From Candidatus Kuenenia stuttgartensis (lineage in GTDB: Bacteria; Planctomycetota; Planctomycetia; Planctomycetales; Planctomycetaceae), in contig CAMAVB010000033.1 of NCBI GenBank assembly GCA_945861465.1, positions 1-45,069 on the forward strand: a DNA stretch of 45,069 nt, read 5' to 3'. The notes under the pieces are model-generated. The model was not told the origin of the DNA. It was given only the letters and a program-made list of their open reading frames with translations, and did not search any database. Positions 35,545 through 44,453 of this stretch are shown here, in pieces. Positions within the stretch are counted from its first letter, which is position 1. Every line of letters begins with the position of its first letter. The position numbers and the translations under genes were made by a program.

Positions 35545-37002
35545 ATGTCGTTTTCGCATCCTCAACATTCACCGATGAGTCGCCGGACCATGCTGCAGGC
35601 GGGCTCGATCGGATTGCTCGGAATGGGCATGAACCATGTCGCAGCCCTGCGCGCTGCCGACGTTGTTTCGAAATCGCCACGCGGCAGCACTGCGAAGTCG
35701 GTCATTTTTGTCTTTCTGTCGGGTGGTCTCACGCAACACGACAGCTTCGATCCCAAGCCAGAAGCGCCCGTCGATATTCGAGGTGAGTTCACGCCGATCG
35801 CGACTCAAACCCCGGGCGTCTTCGTCTGCGAACACCTGCCGCTGCTTGCGGCTCGCAGCCGGAACTGGAGTCTGATTCGTTCATTGACGACGCCGTATAA
35901 CGAGCACTCGCAAGGGCACACGTCGATTCTTACCGGACGCACTCCGATGCCGCCCGGCTATAGCCCGGTCAAGCCGCAGTCGAGTGACTGGCCGTCAATC
36001 GCTTCGATCGTGGGTGCTGCCGTACCGAAGCGCAGTAACAATCTGCCGCCGGCCATCGTGCTTCCGGAACGGTTGATCCACAACACGGGACGAACTCTGC
36101 CTGGCCAGACTGGCGGGCTGATGGGAAGCCAGCGCGATCCGTGGTTTATTGAGGCGTCGCCGTACAATCCAAAATCGTACGGTGCCTATCCGGAGTACGA
36201 GTTTCACTTTGTTCGAGGTCGCGAACGAAATAACGATCTCAAGTTTCAATCGCCGAATCTCAGCTTGCCTGAGGGGTTGAGTCGGTCGCGGCTGACTGAC
36301 CGGGACAGCCTGCGATCAATGCTGGATCTACAGCGGCGGGATCTCGAGCAGGCCGCGGCGACTGCGTCCTTCGATCGACATCGCCAGTCGGCGATCTCAC
36401 TCCTGACGGACAGCAGTGTGCAACGGGCGTTTGATGTACACAATGCAGACTCGGCGACCCAGGATCGCTACGGACGCAATGCGTTTGGCTGGTCGCTGTT
36501 GATGGCGCGGCAACTTGTGGAGGCAGGCGTCAACCTGGTTCAGGTGAACCTTGGCAACAACGAAGCCTGGGACACGCATGACAACAACTTTCCATTGCTG
36601 CGAGACTGCCTGCTGCCGCCCACTGACAAGGGCATCTCTGCATTGCTCGATGACCTGGAGTCGCGTGGTCTGCTGGATGAAACGCTGATCGTCATGGTCG
36701 GCGAGATGGGCCGCACACCGAAAGTCAATGCCGCGAATCGCAGCCCTGGCTGCAAGGCAGGCCGTGATCATTGGGGAGCGGTGCAAACAGTGTTCATTGC
36801 TGGCGGTGGCACTACAGGAGGAGTCGTGATCGGCGCGTCTGACAGGAACGGGGCCTACCCCGCCTTCGATGGTCAGCCACCGGAGAACCTTGCAGCCACG
36901 ATTTATCACGCCTTGGGAATCCCCGACACTGCTGTCTGGAAAGATGAACTCAATCGCCCGCACAACATCTACCACGGTGATCCAATCGCCGGGCTCTTTT
37001 GA
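35545..37002 (+). CDS. DUF1501 protein, second copy
   Basis: 485 aa. The ATG at 35545 has AGGGAG 8 bases upstream; an in-frame ATG at 35497 lies inside the hairpin repeat and is unlikely. MSRRTMLQAGSIGLLG is a Tat-type signal. DUF1501 motifs: SVIFVFLSGGLTQHDSFD, RNWSLIRSLTTPYNEHSQGH, LMARQLVEAGVNLVQVNLG, LIVMVGEMGRTPKVN and DHWGAVQTVFIAGGG. It is clearly diverged from the copy just upstream, so this is not a recent duplication. It probably works outside the cytoplasm. Confidence 0.92.
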   Translation: MSFSHPQHSPMSRRTMLQAGSIGLLGMGMNHVAALRAADVVSKSPRGSTAKSVIFVFLSGGLTQHDSFDPKPEAPVDIRGEFTPIATQTPGVFVCEHLPLLAARSRNWSLIRSLTTPYNEHSQGHTSILTGRTPMPPGYSPVKPQSSDWPSIASIVGAAVPKRSNNLPPAIVLPERLIHNTGRTLPGQTGGLMGSQRDPWFIEASPYNPKSYGAYPEYEFHFVRGRERNNDLKFQSPNLSLPEGLSRSRLTDRDSLRSMLDLQRRDLEQAAATASFDRHRQSAISLLTDSSVQRAFDVHNADSATQDRYGRNAFGWSLLMARQLVEAGVNLVQVNLGNNEAWDTHDNNFPLLRDCLLPPTDKGISALLDDLESRGLLDETLIVMVGEMGRTPKVNAANRSPGCKAGRDHWGAVQTVFIAGGGTTGGVVIGASDRNGAYPAFDGQPPENLAATIYHALGIPDTAVWKDELNRPHNIYHGDPIAGLF

Positions 37003-37306
37003 CCGACCGCGCCCAGTTTGACCCAGACACCCTTACAAACCGGAATTTTACGCAGTCCTGTTTTCGCTTTTCTGACCAGCACGGGCTGAAATTCGTTGAG
37101 AATATAGTGGTTTGGCCTGTTTTCCCCGGGATTTGGCCGGGTCTGGTTCAGTCGGGGTTGAAGTCCGCCCGGCGTTTGCTGTAGTACGCGCATACGCGCA
37201 CGATGCGTGTCCACGGCCCGCCGGAATTTCTGGGATCGCCACAGCGGCAATCTGGTCAGGCGCCGGGAAATATTGAATTGGAACTCCAGGACTTCGGATC
37301 ATTCGC
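37003..37306. other. Intergenic region upstream of fabF
   Basis: I see no gene here. The only structure is an alternating GCGCATACGCGC stretch near 37187-37200. The fabF promoter should lie here. No acyl carrier protein gene is present. Confidence 0.5.
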
Positions 37307-38590
37307 ATGCAGCGCATTTTTATCTCGGGAATCGGCGTCGTGAGTTGTCTTGGAAACGACCGACATACATTCTGGAAGAATATTACATCGGCGCAGTGTG
37401 GCATCGACCGTCTGACGGAACATGACATCCGCGAAATGGAAGTCGTGATCGGCGGCGAAGTGCGGAATCTGGACGCCGGTCGCATCAACGTCAACGATCT
37501 GGTCTCAACGCGCAAAATGGATCGCGCCAGCCAGTTCGCTGTCCATGCGGCTCACGAAGCTCTGGAAGACGCCGGACTGCCAACCACAGACATCGGCGAG
37601 AACGCAGCCGTCATTATTGGTGCTGGCCTCGCGGGTCTGGAAACGTACGAAACACAAATGGAGAAACTGCTCACCAAAGGACCGTCACGCGTAAGTCCAT
37701 TCACCATTCCAATGCTGATGCCAAACGCGCCGCCGGGCAATATCAGTCTGGCATTCGGAGTGCGCGGCACATGCTACACAACCAGCAGTGCGTGTTCATC
37801 TTCCGGACATGCCATGATTGATGCCATGGAATATCTGCGCCGCGGTGATGCGGACTTTGTCATTACCGGCGGAACGGAAGCGTCCCTGACACGACTGGGT
37901 ATTTCGTCCTTCGTCAACATGAAGGCGATGAACAAGACAATGAATGACCGGCCCAAAGAATCCATGCGCCCGTTTGATGCGGATCGTGGCGGTTTCATTA
38001 TGGCCGAAGGCGCCTCAGTCCTGATCTTTGAAACCGAAGACCACCTGCGGCGACGCGGGGGCAAAGCATGGGCTGAAGTGCTCTCCGGTCGCTCGACGAC
38101 AGATGCCCATCACCTGGTTCAGCCTGATCCCGAAGGACGTCAGGCGATCAAAGCCATCAATTCAGCACTGCAGAAAGCCGGGCTGAATCCTGCCGCGATC
38201 GCGGACGACGTGTACGTCAACGCACACGGAACCAGTACGGTCTATAATGATTCGATGGAAACAGTGGCGTTAAAATCCGTCTTTGGGAATGATGCTCGAC
38301 GACTCCATATCAGTTCGACGAAAAGTATGCTGGGACACATGATCGGTGCTGCCTGTGCCATTGAAATGTCGGCCTGCGTTTTGGCGTTGACGACCGGAAT
38401 TCTGCCGCCGACAATCAATTACACGACTCCTGATCCAGCCTGTGATCTGAACTATATTCCGAACAGAGCCATTCAGAAGCAGGTCAAATACGCGATCAAT
38501 AACAGTTTTGGGTTCGGTGGACACAATGTCTCACTGATCGTTGCCCGAATAGACGATTCGACGCTGCGGCGAAATCCGGAAGCGACTTAA
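37307..38590 (+). CDS. fabF: Beta-ketoacyl-ACP synthase (FabF type)
   Basis: 427 aa. It elongates fatty acids by decarboxylative condensation of malonyl-ACP with acyl-ACP. The N-terminus is IFISGIGVVSCLGND. The catalytic Cys is in TSSACSSSGHAM (about 163), the two His are in NAHGTSTVYND (about 306) and SMLGHMIGAA (about 342), and the C-terminal glycine loop is NNSFGFGGHNVSLI. The length is normal for KAS II. Some related synthases make polyketide-like products, but adjacency to plsC fits lipid synthesis. No strong ribosome-binding site is seen. Confidence 0.92.
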   Translation: MQRIFISGIGVVSCLGNDRHTFWKNITSAQCGIDRLTEHDIREMEVVIGGEVRNLDAGRINVNDLVSTRKMDRASQFAVHAAHEALEDAGLPTTDIGENAAVIIGAGLAGLETYETQMEKLLTKGPSRVSPFTIPMLMPNAPPGNISLAFGVRGTCYTTSSACSSSGHAMIDAMEYLRRGDADFVITGGTEASLTRLGISSFVNMKAMNKTMNDRPKESMRPFDADRGGFIMAEGASVLIFETEDHLRRRGGKAWAEVLSGRSTTDAHHLVQPDPEGRQAIKAINSALQKAGLNPAAIADDVYVNAHGTSTVYNDSMETVALKSVFGNDARRLHISSTKSMLGHMIGAACAIEMSACVLALTTGILPPTINYTTPDPACDLNYIPNRAIQKQVKYAINNSFGFGGHNVSLIVARIDDSTLRRNPEAT

Positions 38591-38633
38591 TTCAGCGGCA
38601 CAGAGCGTCTGAACGGCTCACGGAAACAGCACA

Positions 38634-39413
38634 ATGGATTGGCGATCTCTTCTCGTCTGGATACTCGGTGCCACAGTGCTGATCGTGGCCATTGCGACAT
38701 ATCGCGGCGCGACGTGCCCTGCTGGTTGGCGGGCGTGGGTGTGCTACCAGATTGCTGTTGTCCACCGGACACTTTTTGCCCACTGTCAGATGATGAACAA
38801 GTGTCCTTTTCCGGAATCCGGCCCGGCAATCATCGTGGCCAATCATACAAGTCCGGTTGATCCTGTTCTGATCTGGCACCGCCATTTCGCTCAGTTTCGA
38901 AAGCCACGTCTGCGAGTGATCGGGTTTATGATGGCAAAGGAATACTACGGGCATGGAGGTGTTGTGAACTGGGTCTGCCGGGCCATGGAGAGTATTCCAG
39001 TTTCACGCAGCGGTCAGGACATGGGGCCCATTCGGGAAGCACTGACGCGACTGGAGAACGGTCAGCTGCTGGGACTGTTTCCGGAAGGCCGCCTGAATGT
39101 GGAGAGTCCCGATGAACGCCTGCTCCCCGGCGGCACCGGTGCTGCCTGGCTGGCACTCAAGTCGAAAGCTCCTGTGATCCCGGTTTTCATTCACCACGCC
39201 CCGCGCAGCAAATCAATCCTCGGCTGTTACTTTGTCAGAACACTGGTGTCCCTGACATACGGAGACCCGATTGACCTGTCGGCATGGCACGGTCGAAAAC
39301 CTGGCCACGAAGATCTGGCTGAAGTCACGGACGTGATCATGAAGTCGCTCTCAGACCTTGGCGGTATCGGATTCACGCCGATTGCCCCTCAATGCGAAAC
39401 GAGACGTGCGTAA
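38634..39413 (+). CDS. plsC: 1-acyl-sn-glycerol-3-phosphate acyltransferase (PlsC type)
   Basis: 259 aa. One N-terminal membrane helix (LLVWILGATVLIVAIATY) anchors it. The acyltransferase motifs are NHTSPVD (the His-Asp catalytic pair, about residues 70-76), a VNWVCRAMESIPVSRSG block, FPEGRLN (about 148-154) and APVIPVFI. It acylates lysophosphatidic acid or a related acceptor at the membrane. It follows fabF by 43 bp on the same strand, so the two are probably one operon of lipid synthesis. Confidence 0.92.
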   Translation: MDWRSLLVWILGATVLIVAIATYRGATCPAGWRAWVCYQIAVVHRTLFAHCQMMNKCPFPESGPAIIVANHTSPVDPVLIWHRHFAQFRKPRLRVIGFMMAKEYYGHGGVVNWVCRAMESIPVSRSGQDMGPIREALTRLENGQLLGLFPEGRLNVESPDERLLPGGTGAAWLALKSKAPVIPVFIHHAPRSKSILGCYFVRTLVSLTYGDPIDLSAWHGRKPGHEDLAEVTDVIMKSLSDLGGIGFTPIAPQCETRRA

Positions 39414-39462
39414 CTGGACTCGACGTGCGACTCCAGCAGCCTGACAGTAGTTCTCCTCGACC

Positions 39463-39596
39463 CTAGTGCTCTGTCAACCTTTGAAGTTGGGGTTGAATTG
39501 TATTTGTACGACGGACTTCCAGTCCGTCGGCGGTAACCTTTGTCGACGGACTGGAAGTCCGTCGTACCCGAAAATTGAGCCTTGACAGAGCACTAG
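39463..39596 (-). mobile_element. 134-bp MITE, copy 2
   Basis: Inverted relative to copy 1 at 23123-23256 and identical at all but two positions. It has the same CTAG...CTAG edges and GTGCTCTGTCAA ends, and in this copy the inner 24-bp inverted repeat is perfect. It sits between the convergent plsC and glgX-like genes, without disturbing either. Confidence 0.87.
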
Positions 39597-39628
39597 CAAT
39601 CTCAGTAGTTTCGAGCGCTCGGGGCAAC

Positions 39629-41746
39629 CTATGATTGGTCTCGCGACCGCACAAGCACGACGATGGATCTCGCGGACACGATATACTGAGGTTCGGAAAT
39701 GCAGGGTTGTGCGGCGGCTTCACAGAAGTCGTGAGGTGAAGGCAGCGATGTATCCACGATGCGCTTCCATTCACCAGCGATGCCTTCGTAGATTCCGAAA
39801 ATGACCGCATCGGTACCGGAGTTGAGCATCACATAAATGTCATCATCCCGGACGGATTGCCCATGGAGGCACCACGCCAGCGTATGCGATTCGCTGCTCA
39901 TATCCACCTCGCGGTTGGGGCCGTACCAGTGGATATCCTCCCTCCAGAAACGCGATCGGCTCAGCGACGGACGAGATTTGCGGAACTCGATCGTCAGCCT
40001 TACAAAGCGGAAAATATCCTGGTGCTGTGCCAGACGATTCCAGTCAAGCCATGTGGTTTCGTTGTCCTGATTGAACGGATTGCTGTTTCCCTGTTGTGTC
40101 TGCATGAATTCGTCGCCCATGCGGAACATTGGCGTACCATTGGAGAGCATCAGCAGGCTGAAGTGATTCCTGACCTGTCGTCGTCGCAGGTTCAGCACAT
40201 CCTCCGGCACACAATCATCGCCTTCCCAGCCGCAGTTCCAGCTGAATTCTTCCGCGCCATCGGTATTGTCATGGCCGTTGGCCCAGTTGCGTCTGGTGTT
40301 CCAGGCCACCAGATCGTACAGGGTGGACCCGTCATGCGACGTGATGTAATTGACACTTTGCAGTGGCCTCATAGCCTTCTTCGGGTCATCGGGAAAGAGA
40401 TCAGAGCTGCCGTAAATACGAGTCATCAGATCTGCCACCATACCGGCATCGCCGCGGACAAACCGTTGCAGCGTGTCACGGTATCTGGCGTTCCATTGCA
40501 TCCACAGCGACCCCGGAAACCCGTGGCCAAGCTGGAATGCACCACCTGCATCCCACGGTTCCGCAATCATGCGGATATTGCTTAACACCGGGTCCGCGGC
40601 GATCTGAGAAAACACGGGCGGATCGTTCGTGTTGATAGATCCGTCGGTGCGGCGAGCAAAAACGGAAGCCAGATCAAATCGGAATCCATCAACTCCCATT
40701 TCAGTCACCCAGTACCTCAGGCTGTCAACAATCAGTTGCCGAACCGCCGCGTTGGCAGTATGCAGAGTGTTTCCTGTGCCGCTGTAATTTGCGTACGGAT
40801 GCTGGGGATTGTTCGTCAGAATGTAATACGTGCTGTTGTCGATACCTTTCATTCCGTAGGTTGGTCCCCGATGATCGCCTTCGCAGGTGTGGTTGTAGAC
40901 GACGTCCAGGATGACTTCGATTCCGACCGCGTGAAGCGAATCCACCATTCGCCGAAACTCACTCTGCTGAGCGCACCTGGCAGCTTTCATTGTGTATGCA
41001 TGATGCGGCGCGAAGAAACTGAGCGGCATATAACCCCAGTAGTCCCCCGTACCTGGATCGAACTGAAATACGGGCATCAATTCAACGGCCGTTACTCCCA
41101 ATTCCCGAAGGTGCGGGATCTTTTCGATTACGCCCGCGAAAGTTCCCCGCTTTTGTTCTGAGACAGACGAGCTGGAATGGCGGGTGAAACCTCGCACATG
41201 CATTTCATAAATGACAAGGTCCGATCCGTGCCGGATCTGGCCACCGGGCTTCGCCGTGCCGCCGCATCGGAATGCATCGAGCACTGCGAGCGGAGCCTTT
41301 CCCATGTTTGATCCGGGACGGCATGCCGCCTCGCGATCGAACGAAGGCGGAAAATAGACGGCTCTTGCGTAAGGATCGAGCAGGACTTTTTCAGCATCGA
41401 ATTTATGTCGATCAAACCCGCCTTCCGGTGCCGGTCCGTCGATTTGCCATGCATAGTATTTCGCCATGGGACAGACTGAGGAAACAACACGGCAATGCCA
41501 GACAGCCCCCGATTTGTTCTTCAAGGGATCAAGTTTGAGCGAGTATGCTGGTTGTGCCGGGTCATCATTGAACAACAGCAGGACGACAGAAGTGGCGTGC
41601 CGCGAGTAGATTGCTGCATTCCATGCTTTTTGCGACCCGACCCAAGTGACTCCCAATGGAATTGGTGTACCTTCGAGTTCTTCCCAGGGGGGCACAATTC
41701 GACTCTCGTGGGATTCTGTCAGAGTTGAGGAATCGGGCGGCACCAT
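39629..41746 (-). CDS. glgX: Glycogen debranching enzyme (GlgX/isoamylase, GH13)
   Basis: 705 aa from the ATG at 41746; an ATG at 41782 is also possible, and neither has a good ribosome site. It hydrolyses alpha-1,6 branches of glycogen. An N-terminal carbohydrate-binding CBM48-like domain has PLGVTWVGSQKAWNAAIYS. The GH13 barrel carries VIYEMHVRGFTRH, LDVVYNHTCEGD, GFRFDLASVF (nucleophile Asp about 352), MIAEPWDAGG (acid Glu about 390) and YITSHDGSTLYDL (Asp about 470). The length is near that of GlgX and TreX. Confidence 0.92.
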   Translation of the reverse strand: MVPPDSSTLTESHESRIVPPWEELEGTPIPLGVTWVGSQKAWNAAIYSRHATSVVLLLFNDDPAQPAYSLKLDPLKNKSGAVWHCRVVSSVCPMAKYYAWQIDGPAPEGGFDRHKFDAEKVLLDPYARAVYFPPSFDREAACRPGSNMGKAPLAVLDAFRCGGTAKPGGQIRHGSDLVIYEMHVRGFTRHSSSSVSEQKRGTFAGVIEKIPHLRELGVTAVELMPVFQFDPGTGDYWGYMPLSFFAPHHAYTMKAARCAQQSEFRRMVDSLHAVGIEVILDVVYNHTCEGDHRGPTYGMKGIDNSTYYILTNNPQHPYANYSGTGNTLHTANAAVRQLIVDSLRYWVTEMGVDGFRFDLASVFARRTDGSINTNDPPVFSQIAADPVLSNIRMIAEPWDAGGAFQLGHGFPGSLWMQWNARYRDTLQRFVRGDAGMVADLMTRIYGSSDLFPDDPKKAMRPLQSVNYITSHDGSTLYDLVAWNTRRNWANGHDNTDGAEEFSWNCGWEGDDCVPEDVLNLRRRQVRNHFSLLMLSNGTPMFRMGDEFMQTQQGNSNPFNQDNETTWLDWNRLAQHQDIFRFVRLTIEFRKSRPSLSRSRFWREDIHWYGPNREVDMSSESHTLAWCLHGQSVRDDDIYVMLNSGTDAVIFGIYEGIAGEWKRIVDTSLPSPHDFCEAAAQPCISEPQYIVSARSIVVLVRSRDQS

Positions 41747-42019
41747 GCAGGCAACACACGAGTACAATGGCGATGCGGTCATGTTTAGGGACGACTCACT
41801 TAAAAGCCCTGCATTCGAGGCGAATCACAGAAGACGAGAAATGGCTTTCAAAACTCGGCATGAGTCTAATTACGACGGGACCTTGAATCTACTGTTCGAG
41901 GGGGCGTCGCCTTTCGTTTAGAGAAAGAATCACTTCAAATCGGTGCTCCTGCGCAGCAACCGGCAGCGCTGAGCTGACGCGGATCCGGCAAGCACGATTG
42001 AGCACAGACCCCGGTTGCC

Positions 42020-42793
42020 TCACCACGCTGCGGGATCGAGGCCGTAGAAATCGCGAAGGACGTTGTATGCCTCTGCATGATGCCGTTGCAAAGCATCTGG
42101 CCGCTCGAAAAAAGCTTCGGTAATCACGGCGAAGAATTCCGCTGGATTCGTCGCGCCGTAGCAATCGATGAATCCGCGTTGTCCGCGACGGCAGTTTTCG
42201 ACCAGACGATCGAATTCCGGTCCCAGGACCGACACCCAGCGGTCATGTTGATCTTTGGTTTTCAACGGCGGCGTCCCGTCGGTGATGCGCCCGTTCATCA
42301 TGTCCAGTTGATGAGCGAACTCGTGCAGCACCAGATTGTGGCCAGGAGTTTCCCTGCGTCCGCCAGCTCTCGCATCCGCCCAGGACAAAATCACGGGACC
42401 TCGCCACCAAGCTTCTCCCAGTCGAGGCTGACCGCTTTCAAGCACCAGCCCGGGCCCGGACGCATGTGTCCCCTGAGCGACATAGCCGGTCGGATAGACC
42501 AGAATCGACAGCACATGATCAAAGCCCAGATCATCATCCATGCCCACGACCATCAGGCACGCCTGGGCCGCGATTGTGACTTTGATTTCATCGGTCATAG
42601 TGAGTCCACCACAACCTTCCCAGTTTTTCTCCGCCACAAAGATCTGGACCAGACGCCGCAGTTTTTGCTGCTGCTCGCGAATCAGACATCGATCATGCAC
42701 GACATTGTCGCGAATCAGTTCGTTCCAGCTTTCCGGGAACGGTGTCGCCAGAATCCTCGCTCGGCCGCGCTTCTTGAACCAACTAAAAATCAT
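42020..42793 (-). CDS. MtfA-type zinc metallopeptidase
   Basis: 257 aa from the ATG at 42793 (a TTG at 42814 is the alternative start). The zinc motif is HEFAHQLDMMNG (HExxH, about residue 155). Upstream are FGFDHV-like GFDHVLSILVYPTGYV and GPVILSWADA; downstream NPAEFFAVITEAFFERP supplies the third ligand region, as in MtfA (DUF980) and anthrax lethal-factor-like folds. MtfA of enterobacteria binds the glucose repressor Mlc; whether Mlc exists here is unknown, so only the peptidase fold is supported. Confidence 0.88.
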   Translation of the reverse strand: MIFSWFKKRGRARILATPFPESWNELIRDNVVHDRCLIREQQQKLRRLVQIFVAEKNWEGCGGLTMTDEIKVTIAAQACLMVVGMDDDLGFDHVLSILVYPTGYVAQGTHASGPGLVLESGQPRLGEAWWRGPVILSWADARAGGRRETPGHNLVLHEFAHQLDMMNGRITDGTPPLKTKDQHDRWVSVLGPEFDRLVENCRRGQRGFIDCYGATNPAEFFAVITEAFFERPDALQRHHAEAYNVLRDFYGLDPAAW

Positions 42794-43183
42794 CTTGGTG
42801 GATTGGCCTTGCAAAGAACGGAGAACTCGCGGACAGCGGAGTTCGGGTTGCGCGACAACTCAGGTATATCGGGCAGCTTCTGTAACTTAGCGTTTGGCAT
42901 GAAAGTGTAACGCAATCTGGTTTTCCGTAGATCATCTGCGGTCGCTGGATTCTGAAAGTATTAATTTGGAAGCCACGGCTGGCCAATTGTGAATATGTAG
43001 GGTGGGACCAGCGGAGCGCAGGTCCACCAGACCGAATGAATGGTGGGCCGGCGCTGGCGCTTGTCCCGCCCTACATACGGCATATCGTCACAAACTGGCC
43101 AGCAATGTTGCGGCGGTGACATTCGGTTGTCAAACGCTCGATCCATGCCATGATACGTTGAGTTTCTTTCGGAGTGATGTGAT
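42794..43183. other. Divergent intergenic region with hairpin repeat copy 3
   Basis: It separates the minus-strand MtfA-like gene and the plus-strand exported phosphatase/nuclease gene. The only defined content is the repeat at 42978-43103. I see no gene. Confidence 0.5.
42978..43103. repeat. GTAGGGTG hairpin repeat, copy 3, long form
   Basis: The core 42997-43074 has GTAGGGTGGGACCAGC-type left and GTCCCGCCCTAC right arms. Outside it, GCTGGCCA (42978-42985) pairs with TGGCCAGC (43096-43103), and GTGA..TATG with CATA..TCAC between. The full element is therefore 126 bp with terminal inverted repeats. It ends 80 bp before the next start codon. Confidence 0.7.
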
Positions 43184-44071
43184 ATGAAACAATATGCGTT
43201 CGTTACGGCGATGATGTTCTTTGGCACCTTTGGCCAGCACGCCCGGAGTCTTGCGCAGGAGGAAGGCTTACCGGAACTTCGGGTGATGAGTTTCAATATT
43301 CGGTATGGCTCGGCAGGCGACGGCCAGAACAGCTGGATCAATCGTAAGGAACTGGTGGTTACGGTCATCAAAGACTTTGCGCCCGATCTGATAGGGACTC
43401 AGGAGACACTGCCGTTTCAGGCTGCGTACATTAACGAAATGCTTTCTGAGTACACGTACATCGGATGGTCGCGTGATAAAGACGAGAACGGCGAACAATG
43501 CGGGATCTTTGTGGACAAACAACGATTTGAGATCCTCGCATCCGGTCAGTTCTGGCTGAGTGAAACGCCGGACGAAAAGTTTTCGAAGAGCTGGGATTCG
43601 TCTCTGCCGCGTGTGGTGACGTGGACTCGTCTCAAGGATAGAAAGTCGAAAACAAAGCCGCCACACGGTCGTGAATTTCTATTCGCAAATACGCATTTTG
43701 ATCATCGAGGTGAAGAGGCCAGAAAGCAGTCAGCAATCCTGTTGCGCCGTCGGCTTTCCGAGATGGCTCCAAATCTGCCGATCATTGTCACGGGCGACTT
43801 CAACTGCGATCAAGGATCTGCACCGTATCAGGAACTGCTGGAAGAAAACGTGTTGACCGATTCCTTTCGAGTTGTTCAGGCCGCGCGCGGAACCAATGAA
43901 GGCACATTTCACGATTTCAGTGGCAAACCCGGCGAAGCCCGGATCGATTGGATTCTGGCGACCGAACAATTCAAAGTGAACGAAGCAGCAATCGATCGCA
44001 CACACGCGGACGGTCGCTATCCGTCAGATCACTTTCCCGTGTCCGCCGTGTTTCAGTGGCAGAGACAATGA
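43184..44071 (+). CDS. Exported endonuclease/exonuclease/phosphatase family protein
   Basis: 295 aa; GGAG lies about 10 bases before the ATG. A signal peptide ends near SLAQE (residue about 24). The EEP fold shows LRVMSFNIRYG, LIGTQETLPFQ (Mg-binding Glu), LFANTHFDHRG, IIVTGDFNCDQG and YPSDHFPVSAVF. Family members hydrolyse phosphodiesters in nucleic acids, lipids or inositol phosphates; the substrate here is not clear. Export suggests a nutrient-scavenging or surface role. Confidence 0.9.
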   Translation: MKQYAFVTAMMFFGTFGQHARSLAQEEGLPELRVMSFNIRYGSAGDGQNSWINRKELVVTVIKDFAPDLIGTQETLPFQAAYINEMLSEYTYIGWSRDKDENGEQCGIFVDKQRFEILASGQFWLSETPDEKFSKSWDSSLPRVVTWTRLKDRKSKTKPPHGREFLFANTHFDHRGEEARKQSAILLRRRLSEMAPNLPIIVTGDFNCDQGSAPYQELLEENVLTDSFRVVQAARGTNEGTFHDFSGKPGEARIDWILATEQFKVNEAAIDRTHADGRYPSDHFPVSAVFQWQRQ

Positions 44072-44160
44072 TGCTTTCCTGCCTATTTGCTGCGACAATC
44101 AACACAGGCCGCCGGTGCCAGACAGCGCAGATGCCCAGCTTTCGACACCGTGGTCTCGGA

Positions 44161-44290
44161 GGGCTGACGCCCTGCCGCTCGCCGACGGCGAGATGGATCT
44201 TGCTGAGGAAAATCGTGCGATTCAACCCGGAACGGGTTGCACAACATAGCCTGGGGTCGCCGCGTTGCGGCGCACCCCAAGCTTTGTTGT
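44161..44290. repeat. Cluster of four hairpins (dispersed-repeat type)
   Basis: GGGC/GCCC (44161-44172), CTCGCC/GGCGAG (44178-44192), CAACCCG/CGGGTTG (44223-44239) and the longer pair ACAACA...TGGGGT with ACCCCA...TTGTTGT (44241-44290, with GCCGC/GCGGC inside). The run of hairpins with short links looks like a composite dispersed repeat or structured RNA. Confidence 0.5.
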
Positions 44291-44355
44291 TATAGCTCAG
44301 TCGGTTGAGGATGGTACAATCGCTGATCCGCGTGGGCAACGTCCCGCGATTTGTA

Positions 44356-44383
44356 TTTCAAATTTCAAATTTCAAATTTCAAA
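44356..44383. repeat. TTTCAAA tandem repeat, four copies
   Basis: Four exact 7-bp units in a row, AT-rich in a GC-rich region, 70 bp upstream of the ABC ATPase start. Copy number could vary by slippage and affect the promoter. Confidence 0.85.
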
Positions 44384-44453
44384 TTGAACAATCGCGGCCC
44401 GCTGGCGGTCTGTTGATTACAAGGTTATACAACGGAAAGGTCAATTCAGAAGA

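Larger units (their letters stand above)
44072..44453. other. Intergenic region with clustered hairpins and a heptamer tandem repeat
   Basis: The segment between the phosphatase gene and the ABC ATPase gene has no credible gene. It holds several small hairpins (44161-44172, 44178-44192, 44223-44239, 44241-44290) and the tandem repeat at 44356-44383. The promoter of the ABC system should lie near its right end. Confidence 0.6.

Noticed and set aside
33940-37002. Recent tandem duplication of DUF1501 genes
   Set aside because: The two proteins share only family motifs and differ widely elsewhere, so they are old paralogues.
44284-44312. tRNA-like string TATAGCTCAGTCGGTTGAG
   Set aside because: It looks like a D-arm, but no acceptor stem, anticodon arm or GTTCRA-type T-arm follows at the right distance.
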